64,000 bases of DNA from NCBI GenBank assembly GCA_024803745.1, contig JANJXV010000004.1:46003358-46067357 (forward strand), read 5' to 3'. A model generated the notes under the pieces. The model was not told where the DNA came from, searched no databases, and saw only the letters and a program-made list of their open reading frames with translations. Of this stretch, positions 1-10,529 are shown piece by piece (within the stretch, counting starts at the first letter, position 1; each line of letters starts with the position of its first letter). This stretch comes from Megascapheus bottae. Its lineage: Eukaryota; Chordata; Mammalia; Rodentia; Geomyidae. Both the position numbers and the translations under genes were made by a program.

Positions 1-884
1 CTTTTTGGGGAAACATCGGTGTGCTACTTCACATACCTCCTGGAACTTGACCTTAAAGGGCACCATGTTGAAACTAAGTCTCCAGGGCCAATGGAAAGAC
101 GCTTCTGTTTCCCTATCAGTAGTCTGAACTACGGAATCTAGTCAATGATAAACCCCAACATGCAATACTATCCATAGGCATTAACAATTTGAAAACATTT
201 TTCAAGAAAACATAAACTCAAGGCTCTAGATTTGTATCAGTTATTACGGCAGCCACTAGCAGCCAGCCCTCCTCCCCACCACTTTTGGCTTTACAAACAC
301 TCAGTCAGTGCTCATTTCAGTGCTCTATCATCATCATGGAGGGTGGCTGTGGGATTCTCCAGATAGTGACCATCTCCATTTGTCTCAGGAAGTTCTGGCT
401 AGTAGGAGTAGTCTAGAGGCAGACTGCTGGTCCTTGTTCTAGGTGCTGAAGCCAAGTTTTTTCAAAAGAGCTTTCTCCCTGTGATTACCTCCACAGTGAA
501 CCACACCGGGGTGGGTAGCAAGAGGGATTCCTTCTGCTGTCAGGTCATTCTCTAGCACTCTAAGGATGTCAGTATTGACACTGTTGTCATGGTGATGAAC
601 GTTTGTTTCTACAGGTATTTACAGTCCTGAATAAGCAACCACCTTTTGTGACTGCTTTAGTCAGATCAGCTAAATATGGGCTTTGGAGAACACTGGTTTT
701 GCTTTGCTTGTAAAATTGGAAGGAAGGGAGAAATAAGATTATAGATTAGCCTTGTACAAGCTATTCTTTCATAGGACGTGATAGAAAAGATCTTAAGAAA
801 AAAGCTGTAAACTTGCTTTTCATTTATAGAAAGCCCTGCTTCATACTCATGATTTTTCTATTTCTCTCAGCTTCTTCATTAAAA

Positions 885-886
<2 letters not shown>
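1..886. other. Unique sequence, no gene recognised
   Basis: No repeat family, long open frame, splice-flanked exon or RNA gene could be recognised here. Composition is ordinary mixed mammalian non-coding DNA. Confidence 0.6.

Positions 887-927
<41 letters not shown>
887..927. repeat. (TG)n microsatellite
   Basis: About 20 uninterrupted TG units directly abut the 3' end of the minus-strand IDL-Geo SINE to the right, where a poly-T (antisense A-tail) would be expected. It therefore probably grew from the SINE tail. Confidence 0.95.
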
Positions 928-928
<1 letters not shown>

Positions 929-931
<3 letters not shown>

Positions 932-1115
932 CAGCCCTGGACCTTTAACTCAGGGCCTGGGCACTGTCCTTGGGCTTTCTCAAGGGTAGAGCTCTACTAG
1001 TTGAGCCACAGCACCAGTTCCAGCTTTTTTCTATGTATGTGGTGCCAAGGAATTGAACTGTGGTCTTAGTGCATGCTAGGCAAGCATTCTACCACTAGGC
1101 TAAACTCCTGGCCCC
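929..1115 (-). mobile_element. IDL-Geo dimeric SINE
   Basis: Read on the minus strand it has the ID-like left half (TGGCCTAGTGGTAGAATGC-type start, then a GGTTCGAT-like B-box region), the 'ggtaccacatacatagaaaa' type linker, and the Geo right half ending in 'ccagggctggca'. It is full length and moderately diverged. A possible 5-bp TSD 'aaatg' lies at about 882-886 and 1116-1120. Confidence 0.88.
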
Positions 1116-1185
1116 AAATGTTTCCTTTTTATAATACTTGGATAGTGTTTAATGGAAAATACTTGCTCAAAAAATTATAAACCAG

Positions 1186-1379
1186 GGCAGGGAGTTTGGC
1201 CTAGTGGTAGAATGCTTGCCTAGCATACACGAAGACCCAGGTTCGATTCCTTGGTACCACATACATAGAAAAACCCTGGAACTGGTGCTGTGGCTCAAGT
1301 AGTAGAGCTCTCTCTAGCCTTGAAAAAGTCTGAGGACAGTGCTCAGGCCCCGAGTTCAAGCCCCAGGACTGGCAAAAAA
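1186..1379 (+). mobile_element. IDL-Geo dimeric SINE, full length
   Basis: The left ID-like monomer has a Pol III A-box-like TGGCCTAGTGG at 1197-1207 and an exact B box GGTTCGATTCC at 1240-1250. The Geo right half carries a second A-box-like TGGCTCAAGTAG at 1291-1302 and a B-box-like GAGTTCAAGCC at 1352-1362, and the copy ends in a short A-tail. A TSD with one mismatch is visible ('attataaacca' before, 'attacaaacca' after). Confidence 0.92.
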
Positions 1380-3598
1380 TTACAAACCATTCTTTACTAG
1401 TCTAACTGCAAAGAAACAAGATAGAGTGAGTCTCACTACTCAGGGTACAATTTTTCTCTCTCCAATTGGTCCCAGTTCAGGCAATAAATTACATGGTCAC
1501 TATATATGTTGTGTAATAAGCTCTAAATGTTTACAAATTGACTATATTTAGGGATGTTCTCCTTGTTAATATTTCAGTTTGTATTTCCCTCTGAACTGCA
1601 AGAAGCTTCTTTTTAACATCCTCAGTTCTCCATTTCCCCCCGGCCCCTCTGCTCTGATAAAAAATTGATCACTCCAGGAAGTCTCTGATCTCCTTTTAAG
1701 CCCCACTCCTATTCCCATCTTTTCCTGGGGAATCATCTTAGAATTTTGAGAGTTGATTTTGTGATTATATTCAGATCTACACACATTTGAAAGATTGTCT
1801 CTATTTCCATCACAACAGGCTTTCTTTGGTTATGATGCTGGCTTATTATATTCACAGCTTTGGATGGTTCTCTGCCTCTGTGCCTCAGTTGTTCCATGAA
1901 TTAAATGGGGCTATCCAGGCCTAAAAACTACCTCATGGGAATGTCATGCCAGTAAAAAAAATAGTGAGATTTTAGAAATTTCTTTGAAGTTTCTAGATGA
2001 AAGATATTGCCATAATTCAAAGCATTAGCTAAGAAAGATACCCAAGTGTTTTTACATATGTATATTGCCTCACATCTTTAGATGAAGAGCACAACTCTCC
2101 TGAAAAAAGAAAAAATTAAAACAAACAAAATCCACATTGGCCTGGATGCTGTATGATTAATCACCACACCAGTGATGGAGGCAAATTTCTGTGGATAGCC
2201 ACAGCTTCATGGAGAGCCACACACAGCATTGGTTTCTGGTGCCTTCCTTCTCCTCCAAACATCTGGAAAAAGCAGAGGGACACAGTTTCTCAGGGAACAA
2301 TAAAGCTGCAGTCTCAGACAAGAAGACAGCTGCCGAAAGCTCTGTCGGGTGGGCACACATGACTTGATTTGCATTTTGATTTCTGTGATTTCACTGAAGG
2401 CACAGGTTGTCTCTGCCAAATATCCCCTGGCCTATCAAGGGATCTGAGGTAGAACTGCCCAGAGCATCCTGACTTATGAGAACCGTCACTGCAGTACAAT
2501 CCGCACAGCCCTAAACATTTAGTAATAAAAAATCTGTTGTTCTTTGGTCGCCAGGATTTAACAAGCCTAATCCCTAGGAGAGGTGATAAAAATTCATTAA
2601 TCTAATTAAATACTTCTTATTGCCAAAGTGACTTTGTAGAGTAGCTTTGCTGAAGGATAAGTGCAAAGTAAAATGGGGTCCCAGCAGAGAAACAAACGTT
2701 AGACTTGAGCAAGCTGGTGCATGCTTCATTAAACTCATAATTATCCTTTGGTTCTAAGTAGCTGATAATATTTAATGAGTATCCAAGATAATTTAAAGAA
2801 AATGTTTACTAATGAGGTACAAACAGTGCCATGGAGCATAGATACCTAGAGTGTCATCACCATGTATCTTCTCACCCCATCTTGTTTGCTGGATATTGGG
2901 AGAAAGACCACAGATATCTGAGCAGAGTAGAGTGAATTTGAGGGCAGTAACCCATTGCTAGAAATTAAATGTTTGAAAGTTCTATGAGGCAGAAAAAATG
3001 CTAAGGAAATTTATTACCAGAATAATGAAAAACCGAAGTATTTTTAAAAGGCCAAACATGGCCTGATAAATGAAGTTACTGAAAGGTTTAGGTGTTTGAG
3101 ATGTTGGGGAGGTGCGTTAGAGAAAATAAGTCAATTTCTTCTCCCACAGTGAGGACTAGTAGAGGGAAAGCTTAAAGAGGACAGTCAATGGCCAGTTTAA
3201 GGTAGATTTTGAGATTCTTTGTACTGACTCAAAGTGGACTGGAGTTAAGAGATGAAACCCTGAGCACAACTGGATGGATGACCATTTGGCGGAGATATTA
3301 GAGAATCTTCCAAAGTTTGCTCAATATTCTGCTCTTGTCTGTCTGTAGGGAAGTTAACTACATCTTGAATTCTGATCATAAGACATGGCTTGGTCCATGA
3401 GAGTCAGCCAATGTGACATCTGCCACCTACAAGGAGAAGATTTAAGATAAATTGTGTGGTTTGCAATGTCTCTTTTCCTTTTATTGAAAAAACTATAAAC
3501 ATGTCGTCATCCTGGCCTCCAAACACGGTGTTGAACATTGTCTCAGGTGAACTGTACTAGACGTAAAGTAAATGCAGAAAAAAACCTTTGATATATAT
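1380..3598. other. Unique sequence, no gene recognised
   Basis: No repeat or gene recognised. Short overlapping open frames near 2150-2500 lack any family signature. The part from about 2510 to 2810 is AT-rich with clustered TAAT-type motifs and is raised separately as a possible conserved non-coding element. Confidence 0.55.
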
Positions 3599-3599
3599 A

Positions 3600-3818
3600 T
3601 TTTTTGGTCAGTCCTGGGGCTAGAACTCAGAGCCTGGATGCAGTCCCTGAGTTCTTTTGCTCAATTCTAGTGTTCTACCACTTTTAAGCCACAGTGCCAC
3701 TTCTGATTTTCAGGTAACTCGTTGGACACACTACCCAAACTGGCTTTGAACCATGATCCTCAGAGCTCAGCCTTCTGATTAGTTAGGATTACAGACCTAA
3801 GCTACCAGCGCCTGGCTC
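3600..3818 (-). mobile_element. B1/7SL-head + Geo-tail SINE
   Basis: On the minus strand the head reads 'agccaggcgctggtagctt' then 'gtaatcctaactaat', which is 7SL/B1-like. It is followed by 'gatctgaggatcatggttc'-type sequence and a Geo-like tail with 'gtggcttaaaagtggtaga' and a 'gagttctagccccaggactg' end. Diverged but nearly full length. Confidence 0.85.
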
Positions 3819-4284
3819 CTTGATAGTTTTTTGAATCACTGATGTTAACCATTTGGGGTTACATCTTACTGCAACATTACAGATCTTATTCTGCTTCTCT
3901 GGATTTAGGTCACCTCTGAAACCATTCCCTAGGCTGAGATTTAAAAAATTCTTTATAAGACTCATGTCAGCATGTGATACCATCAGCAGTATCTTTTACT
4001 TATCGCATCTAGTTCCTTTACTTATTTCTTCACATTTGAGCATAAGTGTCAGATGTTATGAAGTCAAAGAAAATGTCAAGTTGGGATGTAGCTCATTACA
4101 GAGCGATTGTTGAGTATATATAATATTTTGGGTTGGGTTTGATTTAAGGCTGGGGGGATCTATGAATTGTCAAAGTCACCCTTGAAAATGATTTAAAATA
4201 CTCAGAAAAATGTGAGAGCACATATGTAACACTTTATTCTGTATATATGTACACTGAAGTTGTTGGTTTGTGGTTTGTTGTTGT
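3819..4284. other. Unique sequence, no gene recognised
   Basis: An 86-codon open frame at 3853-4113 starts just outside the SINE but has no recognisable domain or splice context. Nothing else is seen. Confidence 0.5.
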
Positions 4285-4520
4285 TTTTTGGTGGGTCATA
4301 GGGCTTGAATTCTGGGGTCTGGGGTCTGTATCTGAGCTCTTCAGCCTAAGGATCTGTCTCTACAACTTGAGCTACAGCACCCCTTCCAGTTTTCTGGTGG
4401 TGAATTGGAGATAAGAGTCTCAGGGACTTTCATGCCTATGCTCACTTTGAATCATGATCCTCAGATCTCAGCCTCCTGAGTAGCTAGGATTACAGGTGTG
4501 AGCCACTGGTGCCTGGCTTG
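4285..4520 (-). mobile_element. B1/7SL-head + Geo-tail SINE
   Basis: The minus strand shows the head ('gccaggcaccagtggctcac', 'ctgtaatcctagctactcag'), the central 'agactcttatctccaattca' linker and the Geo tail. The tail junction at the left is T/G-rich (antisense A-tail). Confidence 0.88.
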
Positions 4521-4899
4521 GGGAAAGTTTTCTGTGCTGAGGTTGGTCAAGTGCCACACTGGTGCTTTATGCCTTGGTGACAGAACTGAATTACTGTGAC
4601 ATAAAGACCCTGAACCGAGCTTCACAGTCTTTTCTACTCAGATTCTTTCCCTGCTTTAAGAGGAGACAAGTAAAATAGACACTTTACAGACTCCTTATTA
4701 ACAGCAGCAGTGTCACTGTGTGAGCAAAGGGATAGTGACAGGAGCGAGGACGAAAGTGAGTTACAAGAGGAAAGGGAGATAAAATAAAGCCAGACTCATC
4801 CAAGTCTTCCAACATGAACAGAATACAGATTAGAGAGAAAGAGTTAAATAAATAAGTGTCCTCATGTCAATCAGCAATTGCAATTCTCGATTTTGTTTA
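4521..4899. other. Unique sequence, no gene recognised
   Basis: Non-repetitive spacer between two minus-strand SINEs; no feature recognised. Confidence 0.5.
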
Positions 4900-5119
4900 T
4901 TTTTGTCATGTGGCTTGAATTCTAGACCTGGGTGCTATCCCTGAGCTTTTCTGCTCAAGGCTAGCACTCTACCACTTTGAGCCACAGCTCCATTTCCAGT
5001 TTTTAAGTGGTTAATTGGAGATAAGAGTCTCACAGATTTTCCAGTCTGGGCTGGCATTGAACCTTGATCATCATAGTTCAGCCTCATGGGTAGCTAAAAT
5101 TGAGCCACCAGTGGCTGGA
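4900..5119 (-). mobile_element. B1/7SL-head + Geo-tail SINE
   Basis: Minus-strand copy with the Geo tail, the 'tctccaattaaccactt' linker and a head that has lost the bases around 'cctgtaatc', so the left monomer carries a small internal deletion. Confidence 0.85.
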
Positions 5120-5319
5120 TTTTCCTTTTCAAACACACATACATATATAAAATCTCTAAGTAGTTATGCAAAGTGTTTCCATTCAACAAAGCAGTTTATG
5201 AGTGCAATATATCATGATCAATGTCATCCCTTTCAACATATTTACCCATCCCTCTGAACATAACCCTAGCCTAACTTAACTGTAGGATATACATTGAATT
5301 ATAACCCATGGCTATTTAG

Positions 5320-5772
5320 GTTTAGGGTCTTGGCTATTGTAATAGCTTGAAAATTAGGACTTCAAAGATAGCAACTCTGATTTCCCAGAATTTGTAAATA
5401 TCACCTTATTTGGGAAAAATGTTTTTTAGATGCAATTATTAAGGTTCTTTAGATGAAAGATTTTTTCTGGGTTACCTGAGTAATCCTTATATGCCAGTGT
5501 AAGTGCCCTTATGAGAAAGGGCAAAAGGAGATAAAGACAGATGAGATATCGTGATAATGAAGAGAGTTGGGAATGGTATGGTCTTAAGTGAAGAAATACC
5601 AACAACCAGTAGAAGCTGAAATGATAAAGACTGGATTTGTTCTTTAGAGCCTGGAAGGGAGTAAGACCCTCCTGCCACACTGATTTCAGCTTCTGGAACT
5701 GTGAGAACATGAATTTCTGTTGTTTTAAGCCATTCCTTTATAGTTAGTTATTCCAGCAGCCTCAAACAAGTA
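5320..5772 (+). mobile_element. MLT1-type MaLR LTR (fossil)
   Basis: The order of motifs fits the MLT1 family of ERVL-MaLR long terminal repeats: 'aatatcaccttatttggg' near the start, 'agtgcccttatgagaa' in the middle, then 'cctgccacactgatttcagc', 'ttctggaactgtgagaa' and 'atttctgttgttttaagcca'. These LTRs predate the radiation of placental mammals. This copy is heavily diverged and has no internal coding region. Confidence 0.82.
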
Positions 5773-6894
5773 CAGTTCTCCAGTGAAAGCAAGGGGTGAG
5801 GATTCCTGGCCTCCATCACTTGAATTTTCTCTGGCCACACATACAGCTTCCTAGGAAATGGCAGAAATTTCCAGTAAGAGCTCCATCTAAGCTCTGATTT
5901 AAACCAAAGACCGTGGGTCTGTTGCAGAATACCTCTTCCACAGGTAATGCTGAGCAGTTTGGACTAAACTTCATGATTCTCAGGGGCTGCTGAGAGAGCA
6001 GATTAGAGAGGGGAGAGAAGAGTCTATGAGTCAGAAATTTCTGCTCACCACCACCTTGAGATGTCCTCTTCTGCTGAAATGAGCTATCCTTATTCCACTC
6101 TATCTGCATGCAAATTTCAGTCTTTTTCAACCCAATGGGGGACCAGTTGCCTGATATGTAGGAATTAGGGCATCTCTAAGCTATAATGGTTTGGTTTCTG
6201 GTGCTTCACAAGAGGCAGAATTCTTGTTAATAACAGCAGGCCAGCCACAGGACTTGATGATATTTTCAAGAGATGACATCTATACACAGCTCATCAAGAA
6301 AAAGCAGGTGAACCAGCTCCACGGGACACTCCAGACTCGTAAAGAAGAGGTGGTTTTCATGCAGGAAGCCGCTGTTCCTACTTCTGACAGCCATTCTGCA
6401 GACGAGTACTTCTACACTTTGGTGTGGCACAAAAGGTGCTGGCATCATGAACTTGAGTCAGGGGCTGTCCCTTTCTGTCGTGGAAATGTAAGCACCAGGT
6501 AATAGCCCTGAATACTTCATCTCATAGTCGCAGGGAGATTCATAAAACTGTCTTTTAGTCATTTTAGACTTGAATCTTTTTCTCACTCCTTCCAAAAAAA
6601 AATGACAGACAGTTTTACAACTGAGCAGAGAAGCTGATACTTTCAAAACTGCTTTAAGGGGTGCAGTAAATGGAAATAGCTGTCTTAACATGAGGCCAGC
6701 CGGGAAGGTAATCTCTATTTTATGTAAATTGAAATGATACCTGGTTAGCTTTATTTTTAATACTGATTTTTATTATTTTTTTCCTCAATTTTACAGATGC
6801 TAGAGAAATAGTCCATTTACAAAGTTATGTTCCCAGTGTTCGCTTATGCAGAATAATTGTGTAAGGCTATTAGGCACTCATTTCAGTTCATTCA
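5773..6894. other. Unique block with a 103-codon open frame
   Basis: No repeat recognised. An open frame at 6191-6502 (+) encodes a 103-residue polypeptide of balanced composition with no domain I recognise. An overlapping 104-codon frame lies on the minus strand at 5816-6130. Neither has convincing splice sites or a Kozak context. Frames of this length are expected by chance in a window this size. Confidence 0.45.
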
Positions 6895-7100
6895 TTTTTT
6901 TGGGTGCTATTCCTGAACTTGAACTCAGGGCCTGGGTGCTGTTTTGTTCATAACTGGTGCTCTACCACATAAGCCACAGCTCTGGCTTCTTGGTGGTTAA
7001 TTGGAGATGAGAGTCTCACAGAATTTTCTGCCCCAACTGGCTTTGGACTGCAATCGTAAGATCTCAGTTTCCTGAATAGCTGAGATTTCGTGCTTGGATT
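6895..7100 (-). mobile_element. B1/7SL-head + Geo-tail SINE (diverged)
   Basis: Minus-strand copy with Geo tail ('gaactcagggcctgggtgct' on the plus strand), the 'ggttaattggagatgagag' linker and a decayed head ending about 7100. Confidence 0.8.
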
Positions 7101-7204
7101 CCCCACCCCTTTATTCTTCATTCAATGATTCCTTGCTTTCCTATTCCCACCCCTCTCATGCCGAACAGTGAAGAGTTTTCCTCAGATCTCTATTTGTAGC
7201 ATGA

Positions 7205-7322
7205 AATAAAAACTGGGAGAAAACGAGGGCAGAGGTGACACTGTTCAAAAAGAAATGTACTCGCTATCTGGCTTCAATAACTGTAACCCCTTCATATGTC
7301 ACCTTAACAATAACAATTTTCT
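7205..7322 (+). mobile_element. L1 3' UTR fragment
   Basis: Reads 'gcagaggtgacactgttcaa', 'agaaatgtactcgctatctg', 'aactgtaaccccttcatatg', then 'caccttaacaataacaa'. This matches the L1 3' ends at 53.35-53.82 kb and 56.5-57.09 kb. The minus-strand SINE to its right begins immediately after the terminal A/T-rich stretch. Confidence 0.75.
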
Positions 7323-7324
7323 TT

Positions 7325-7516
7325 TCTGTCATAATGCTTGAACTCTGGGCCTGGATGATGTCCCCGAGCAATTCAGCTAAAGGTTAGTGCTCTACCACTT
7401 TGAGTCACAGAGCTACTTCAGGTTCCACAGACTTCTGTCTTTTGTGACTGAACCACAATCCTCAGATCTCAGCCTCCTGAGCAGCTAGGATTACAGGCAG
7501 GAGCCACCAGTGCCCT
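7325..7516 (-). mobile_element. B1/7SL-head + Geo-tail SINE
   Basis: Minus-strand copy with both halves; part of the central linker ('tctccaattaa') is deleted. The plus-strand head reads 'gatctcagcctcctgagcag' then 'ctaggattacaggcaggagc'. Confidence 0.85.
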
Positions 7517-7718
7517 AACAATTTTTTTTTAACATGTGAGGACTGTTTCTTGAGAAACAGCGAGGGGCATAGACTTTCCCTTGGGACTGGAAGTTGTGCT
7601 AGGGACTGGATTTGGAGGTAGGCTACAATAACAATTTTTTTAAAAAAGAAGAAATTTGAGGAGATTTTCTGGGTAATTGAAAATGCAAAAGAAAATAGTT
7701 TGGGTTAATTATACAAAG

Positions 7719-7815
7719 TCACGGGGACTTTTCTGCCCGGGTTGGCTTTGAACCACAATCCTCAGATCTCAACCTCCTAAGTAGCTAGATTATAGGCATG
7801 AGCCACCAGCAACTG
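7719..7815 (-). mobile_element. B1/7SL-head fragment of B1-Geo SINE
   Basis: Only the head monomer is present: plus-strand 'ggctttgaaccacaatcctc', 'agatctcaacctcctaagta', 'gcatgagccaccagc'. The Geo tail is missing, so this copy is 3'-truncated or broken. Confidence 0.8.
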
Positions 7816-7978
7816 ACTCTCTCACCTTTAGTGAGAGCATACAGTGATCCCAATTGGAAGGGAAACGCAAGGATCATTTTCTGCAACATAAGTGGGCTCC
7901 AAAAACTCATGCTATTTATAAACAGGTAAGAATACAATATGACTATAATAGAAGAATATATGTATTTGTGTATACACA

Positions 7979-8019
7979 CATACATATATATCTCTCTATA
8001 TCTATCTATCTATCTATAA
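7979..8019. repeat. Imperfect (TATC)n / TA-rich simple repeat
   Basis: 'atatatatctctctatatct' is followed by repeated 'atctatct' units, then AT-rich sequence leading to the (CA)n tract. Confidence 0.8.
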
Positions 8020-8075
8020 CTTTCAAGGCTTAATGTATCCTAATGTCTCTGTCTCTTTCTCTCTCTATGTATATA

Positions 8076-8076
<1 letters not shown>

Positions 8077-8118
<42 letters not shown>
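8077..8118. repeat. (CA)n microsatellite
   Basis: About 21 uninterrupted CA units on the plus strand. It faces a (TG)n tract at 8186-8233, giving an inverted pair. Confidence 0.97.
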
Positions 8119-8121
<3 letters not shown>

Positions 8122-8183
8122 TTGCTCAAAAATATTAACACTTAGTAGTATGGATCAACTGGCTTTGATTGCCCAGAGAATCA

Positions 8184-8185
<2 letters not shown>

Positions 8186-8233
<48 letters not shown>
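8186..8233. repeat. (TG)n microsatellite
   Basis: About 24 TG units abutting the 3' end of the minus-strand SINE that begins at 8236, in the position of its antisense A-tail. Confidence 0.97.
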
Positions 8234-8234
<1 letters not shown>

Positions 8235-8235
8235 A

Positions 8236-8471
8236 TGTTTCCTGGGGTTCCAATTCAGGACATGGGTGCTGTCTCTGAGCTCTTTGGCTCAAGGCCAGCA
8301 TTGTACCGCTTGAGCTACAACCTGAGCTACAACTCCACTTTTTGCTTTTTTAGGTAGTTAATTGCAGATTAGACTCTCATGGGCTTTTTTGCTCAGGCTG
8401 GCTTCCAACTGTACTCCTCAAATCTCAGCCTCCTGAGTAGCTAGGATTAGAGGTGTGAGTCACCAACACTC
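8236..8471 (-). mobile_element. B1/7SL-head + Geo-tail SINE
   Basis: Minus-strand copy with both halves. It contains a short near-perfect tandem duplication ('ttgagctacaac' then 'ctgagctacaac', about 8309-8332). Its 3' end is fused to the (TG)n tract. Confidence 0.87.
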
Positions 8472-8659
8472 ACAGATTTCAATTCTTCTCATCATCCGAT
8501 TTACACGTGAGTTTGCAAATTCTCCAATCCTCGGAAAGGCATTTTGTGTCCAACAGAACCTGTGGTAACTCCATTTCCTGCCATCCCTGTGGACTGAGAT
8601 GCAGGCTCATACCTGGTGTACTGTGCTTCTATCTATGAACTGTCTTTTCCTCTTCCCTC

Positions 8660-9088
8660 TCTTCCTTCTTACTCTGGAGTACTGGGCTTGAATTTAGGTC
8701 TTTGCCCTTGCTATGCATGTGTTCCATCACTTGAGTCAGGTCTGCATCCATTTCTTGCATTGGTTCTTTTGATATAGGGTCTTGCTTTTTGCCCTGGCTG
8801 GTTTAGACAGCCATTTTATTAGTTTATGCTTCCTCCATAGCTGGCAGACATGTGCTACCACTTTCAGATTTTTGCTGTTGATATGGGGGTCTCTCAAGCA
8901 TTTTTTTCCCCTGAAGTTTCCCTGGAACTGGAACTCTCCTGATTTCAGCCTCATGTAGCTGGCATGACAGGCACGTGCCACTATGTCCAGCTATTCATTG
9001 AGATAAAGTCTTGCAAACTTTTTTCCAATCTGACCTGGCACTGAAATAATTTCCATTACAGATGTTACCTACAGGTGCCCAGCTGAGC
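8660..9088 (-). mobile_element. Cluster of old B1 and ID-type SINE fragments
   Basis: Antisense ID-like sequence ('ggagtactgggcttgaattt', 'gctatgcatgtgttccatca') is followed by antisense B1-like segments ('tagggtcttgctttttgccc', 'ctggcatgacaggcacgtgc', 'gatgttacctacaggtgccc'). They look like older B1/ID composites without a Geo tail. Boundaries are approximate. Confidence 0.6.
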
Positions 9089-9999
9089 TCTCTTGATGTG
9101 TTTTTCTACAATTACAGTTCCACCATTTGAGCAGTGTGAGGGCCACTTGTCACAGCATGGCCCTTTGGGAAGAATTTTTTTGGGACACATTAAACCTTGG
9201 AGAAATCATTAAAAAAATCGAACCCACTCGGACTCCTTATTTCTTGAACATGGCCTTCCAATACCATAGCTTTTGATGAATAGTTTCATTACTATCTTGA
9301 ATCTATGACATTCTAGAAAATTTCTAGAAAGCTAGAAATTCATCACTAGTTCTCACAAATCACCTGAGTCAGGCCACATCAAACTGAAAGAAAGCATAGG
9401 GAGAATTCAGTTTTGCTGTATGGAAGTCAGGCCATTTTTTTGGCCATTTTGTTATTTGTGAGCTATAACCAAAGCTATGGATTCTTTCCCAGTTAGTATA
9501 CTTTGCACATACAAACAGCATTTGTTGTATTAACATCATGGAAACCCATCTATGAACTGCCATCAATAATCCAGACATTAGATATTACATTGTAAAAATG
9601 TAAAATGAAATGAGCAATCTATACCTTATATCCAAAAACTTGTGAGCAGAGAGTGATTTATTGTGTTAGAGTTCTGGTTACCTAAGCTTAATGGATGGAG
9701 CGGAGCAGAGACCTGCCCATGTGCTATACACGTTCTGTTGTTTCATTCACTTATAGCCGAGGAAATGGGCCTGAGACATTTCATGGATATATCATCAGGC
9801 AGAATGTTTTCAATCAAATAATTAGACTTCTGGCAAACAGTATTTCTGTTTCTTTGATTTAAAGAAAGATATTGATGATAATTTCTTTCTACTGTAGTGA
9901 CTGATTTTTTTTATTGAATCCTAGATCCCATGGACATTCATGTCAGAGAGCATAAAAGCTCTGAAGACAGTCTGAGACATGTAGGATTTACTATTTTAA
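9089..9999. other. Unique sequence, no gene recognised
   Basis: No repeat or exon recognised. Confidence 0.5.
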
Positions 10000-10095
10000 T
10001 TATTTATCAATTCACCAAGTATTTATTGAAGACCCCTGTAAACCACCATAACTGTTGCTTGGATACAGTCATGAGAATATAGACATGGTTTAGAA
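10000..10095 (+). mobile_element. L2-type LINE 3' fragment
   Basis: 'attcaccaagtatttattga' is followed by 'ggatacagtcatgagaa', the pattern of ancient L2 3' ends (tatttattgagcacctact... ggatacagcagtgaa). Very diverged. Confidence 0.6.
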
Positions 10096-10297
10096 TCAAC
10101 TTTGTATATTTCTTTAAAAAAATAAAAAAAAACAATTTCTTTATAGGTTTGAAAAGTTGATAGGGAGAAGCAGATAGTTATTTTACATTTTTTCTTTAAA
10201 AATGTTAGTGATTGATTTTTGGATTAGGGCAAATGTGCTATCTAAGAACATTTGGTAAAATGGGAAAGAGGTAAATATAATGCCTTTTCCCTCCATT

Positions 10298-10529
10298 GGT
10301 TGATTGTAGGCCTTGAACTCAGGATCTGGGCACTGTCCCTGAGCCTCATCACTCAAAACTAGTGTTCAACCATGTTGTGCCACAGCACCACTTCTGGTTT
10401 TCTGGTGGTTAATTGGAGATAAGAGTCTCACAGACTTTCCTGAAAGTCTTGGCTGGCTTTGAACCTCGATCCTCAGAACTCAGCTTCCTGACTAGCTAGG
10501 ATTCTAGGAGTTAGCCACCAGTGCTGAGC
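10298..10529 (-). mobile_element. B1/7SL-head + Geo-tail SINE
   Basis: Minus-strand copy with all modules: Geo tail, 'ggttaattggagataagagt' linker and head ending in 'gttagccaccagtgctgagc'. A small local duplication ('actttcctgaaagtcttggc') sits in the linker. Confidence 0.87.
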
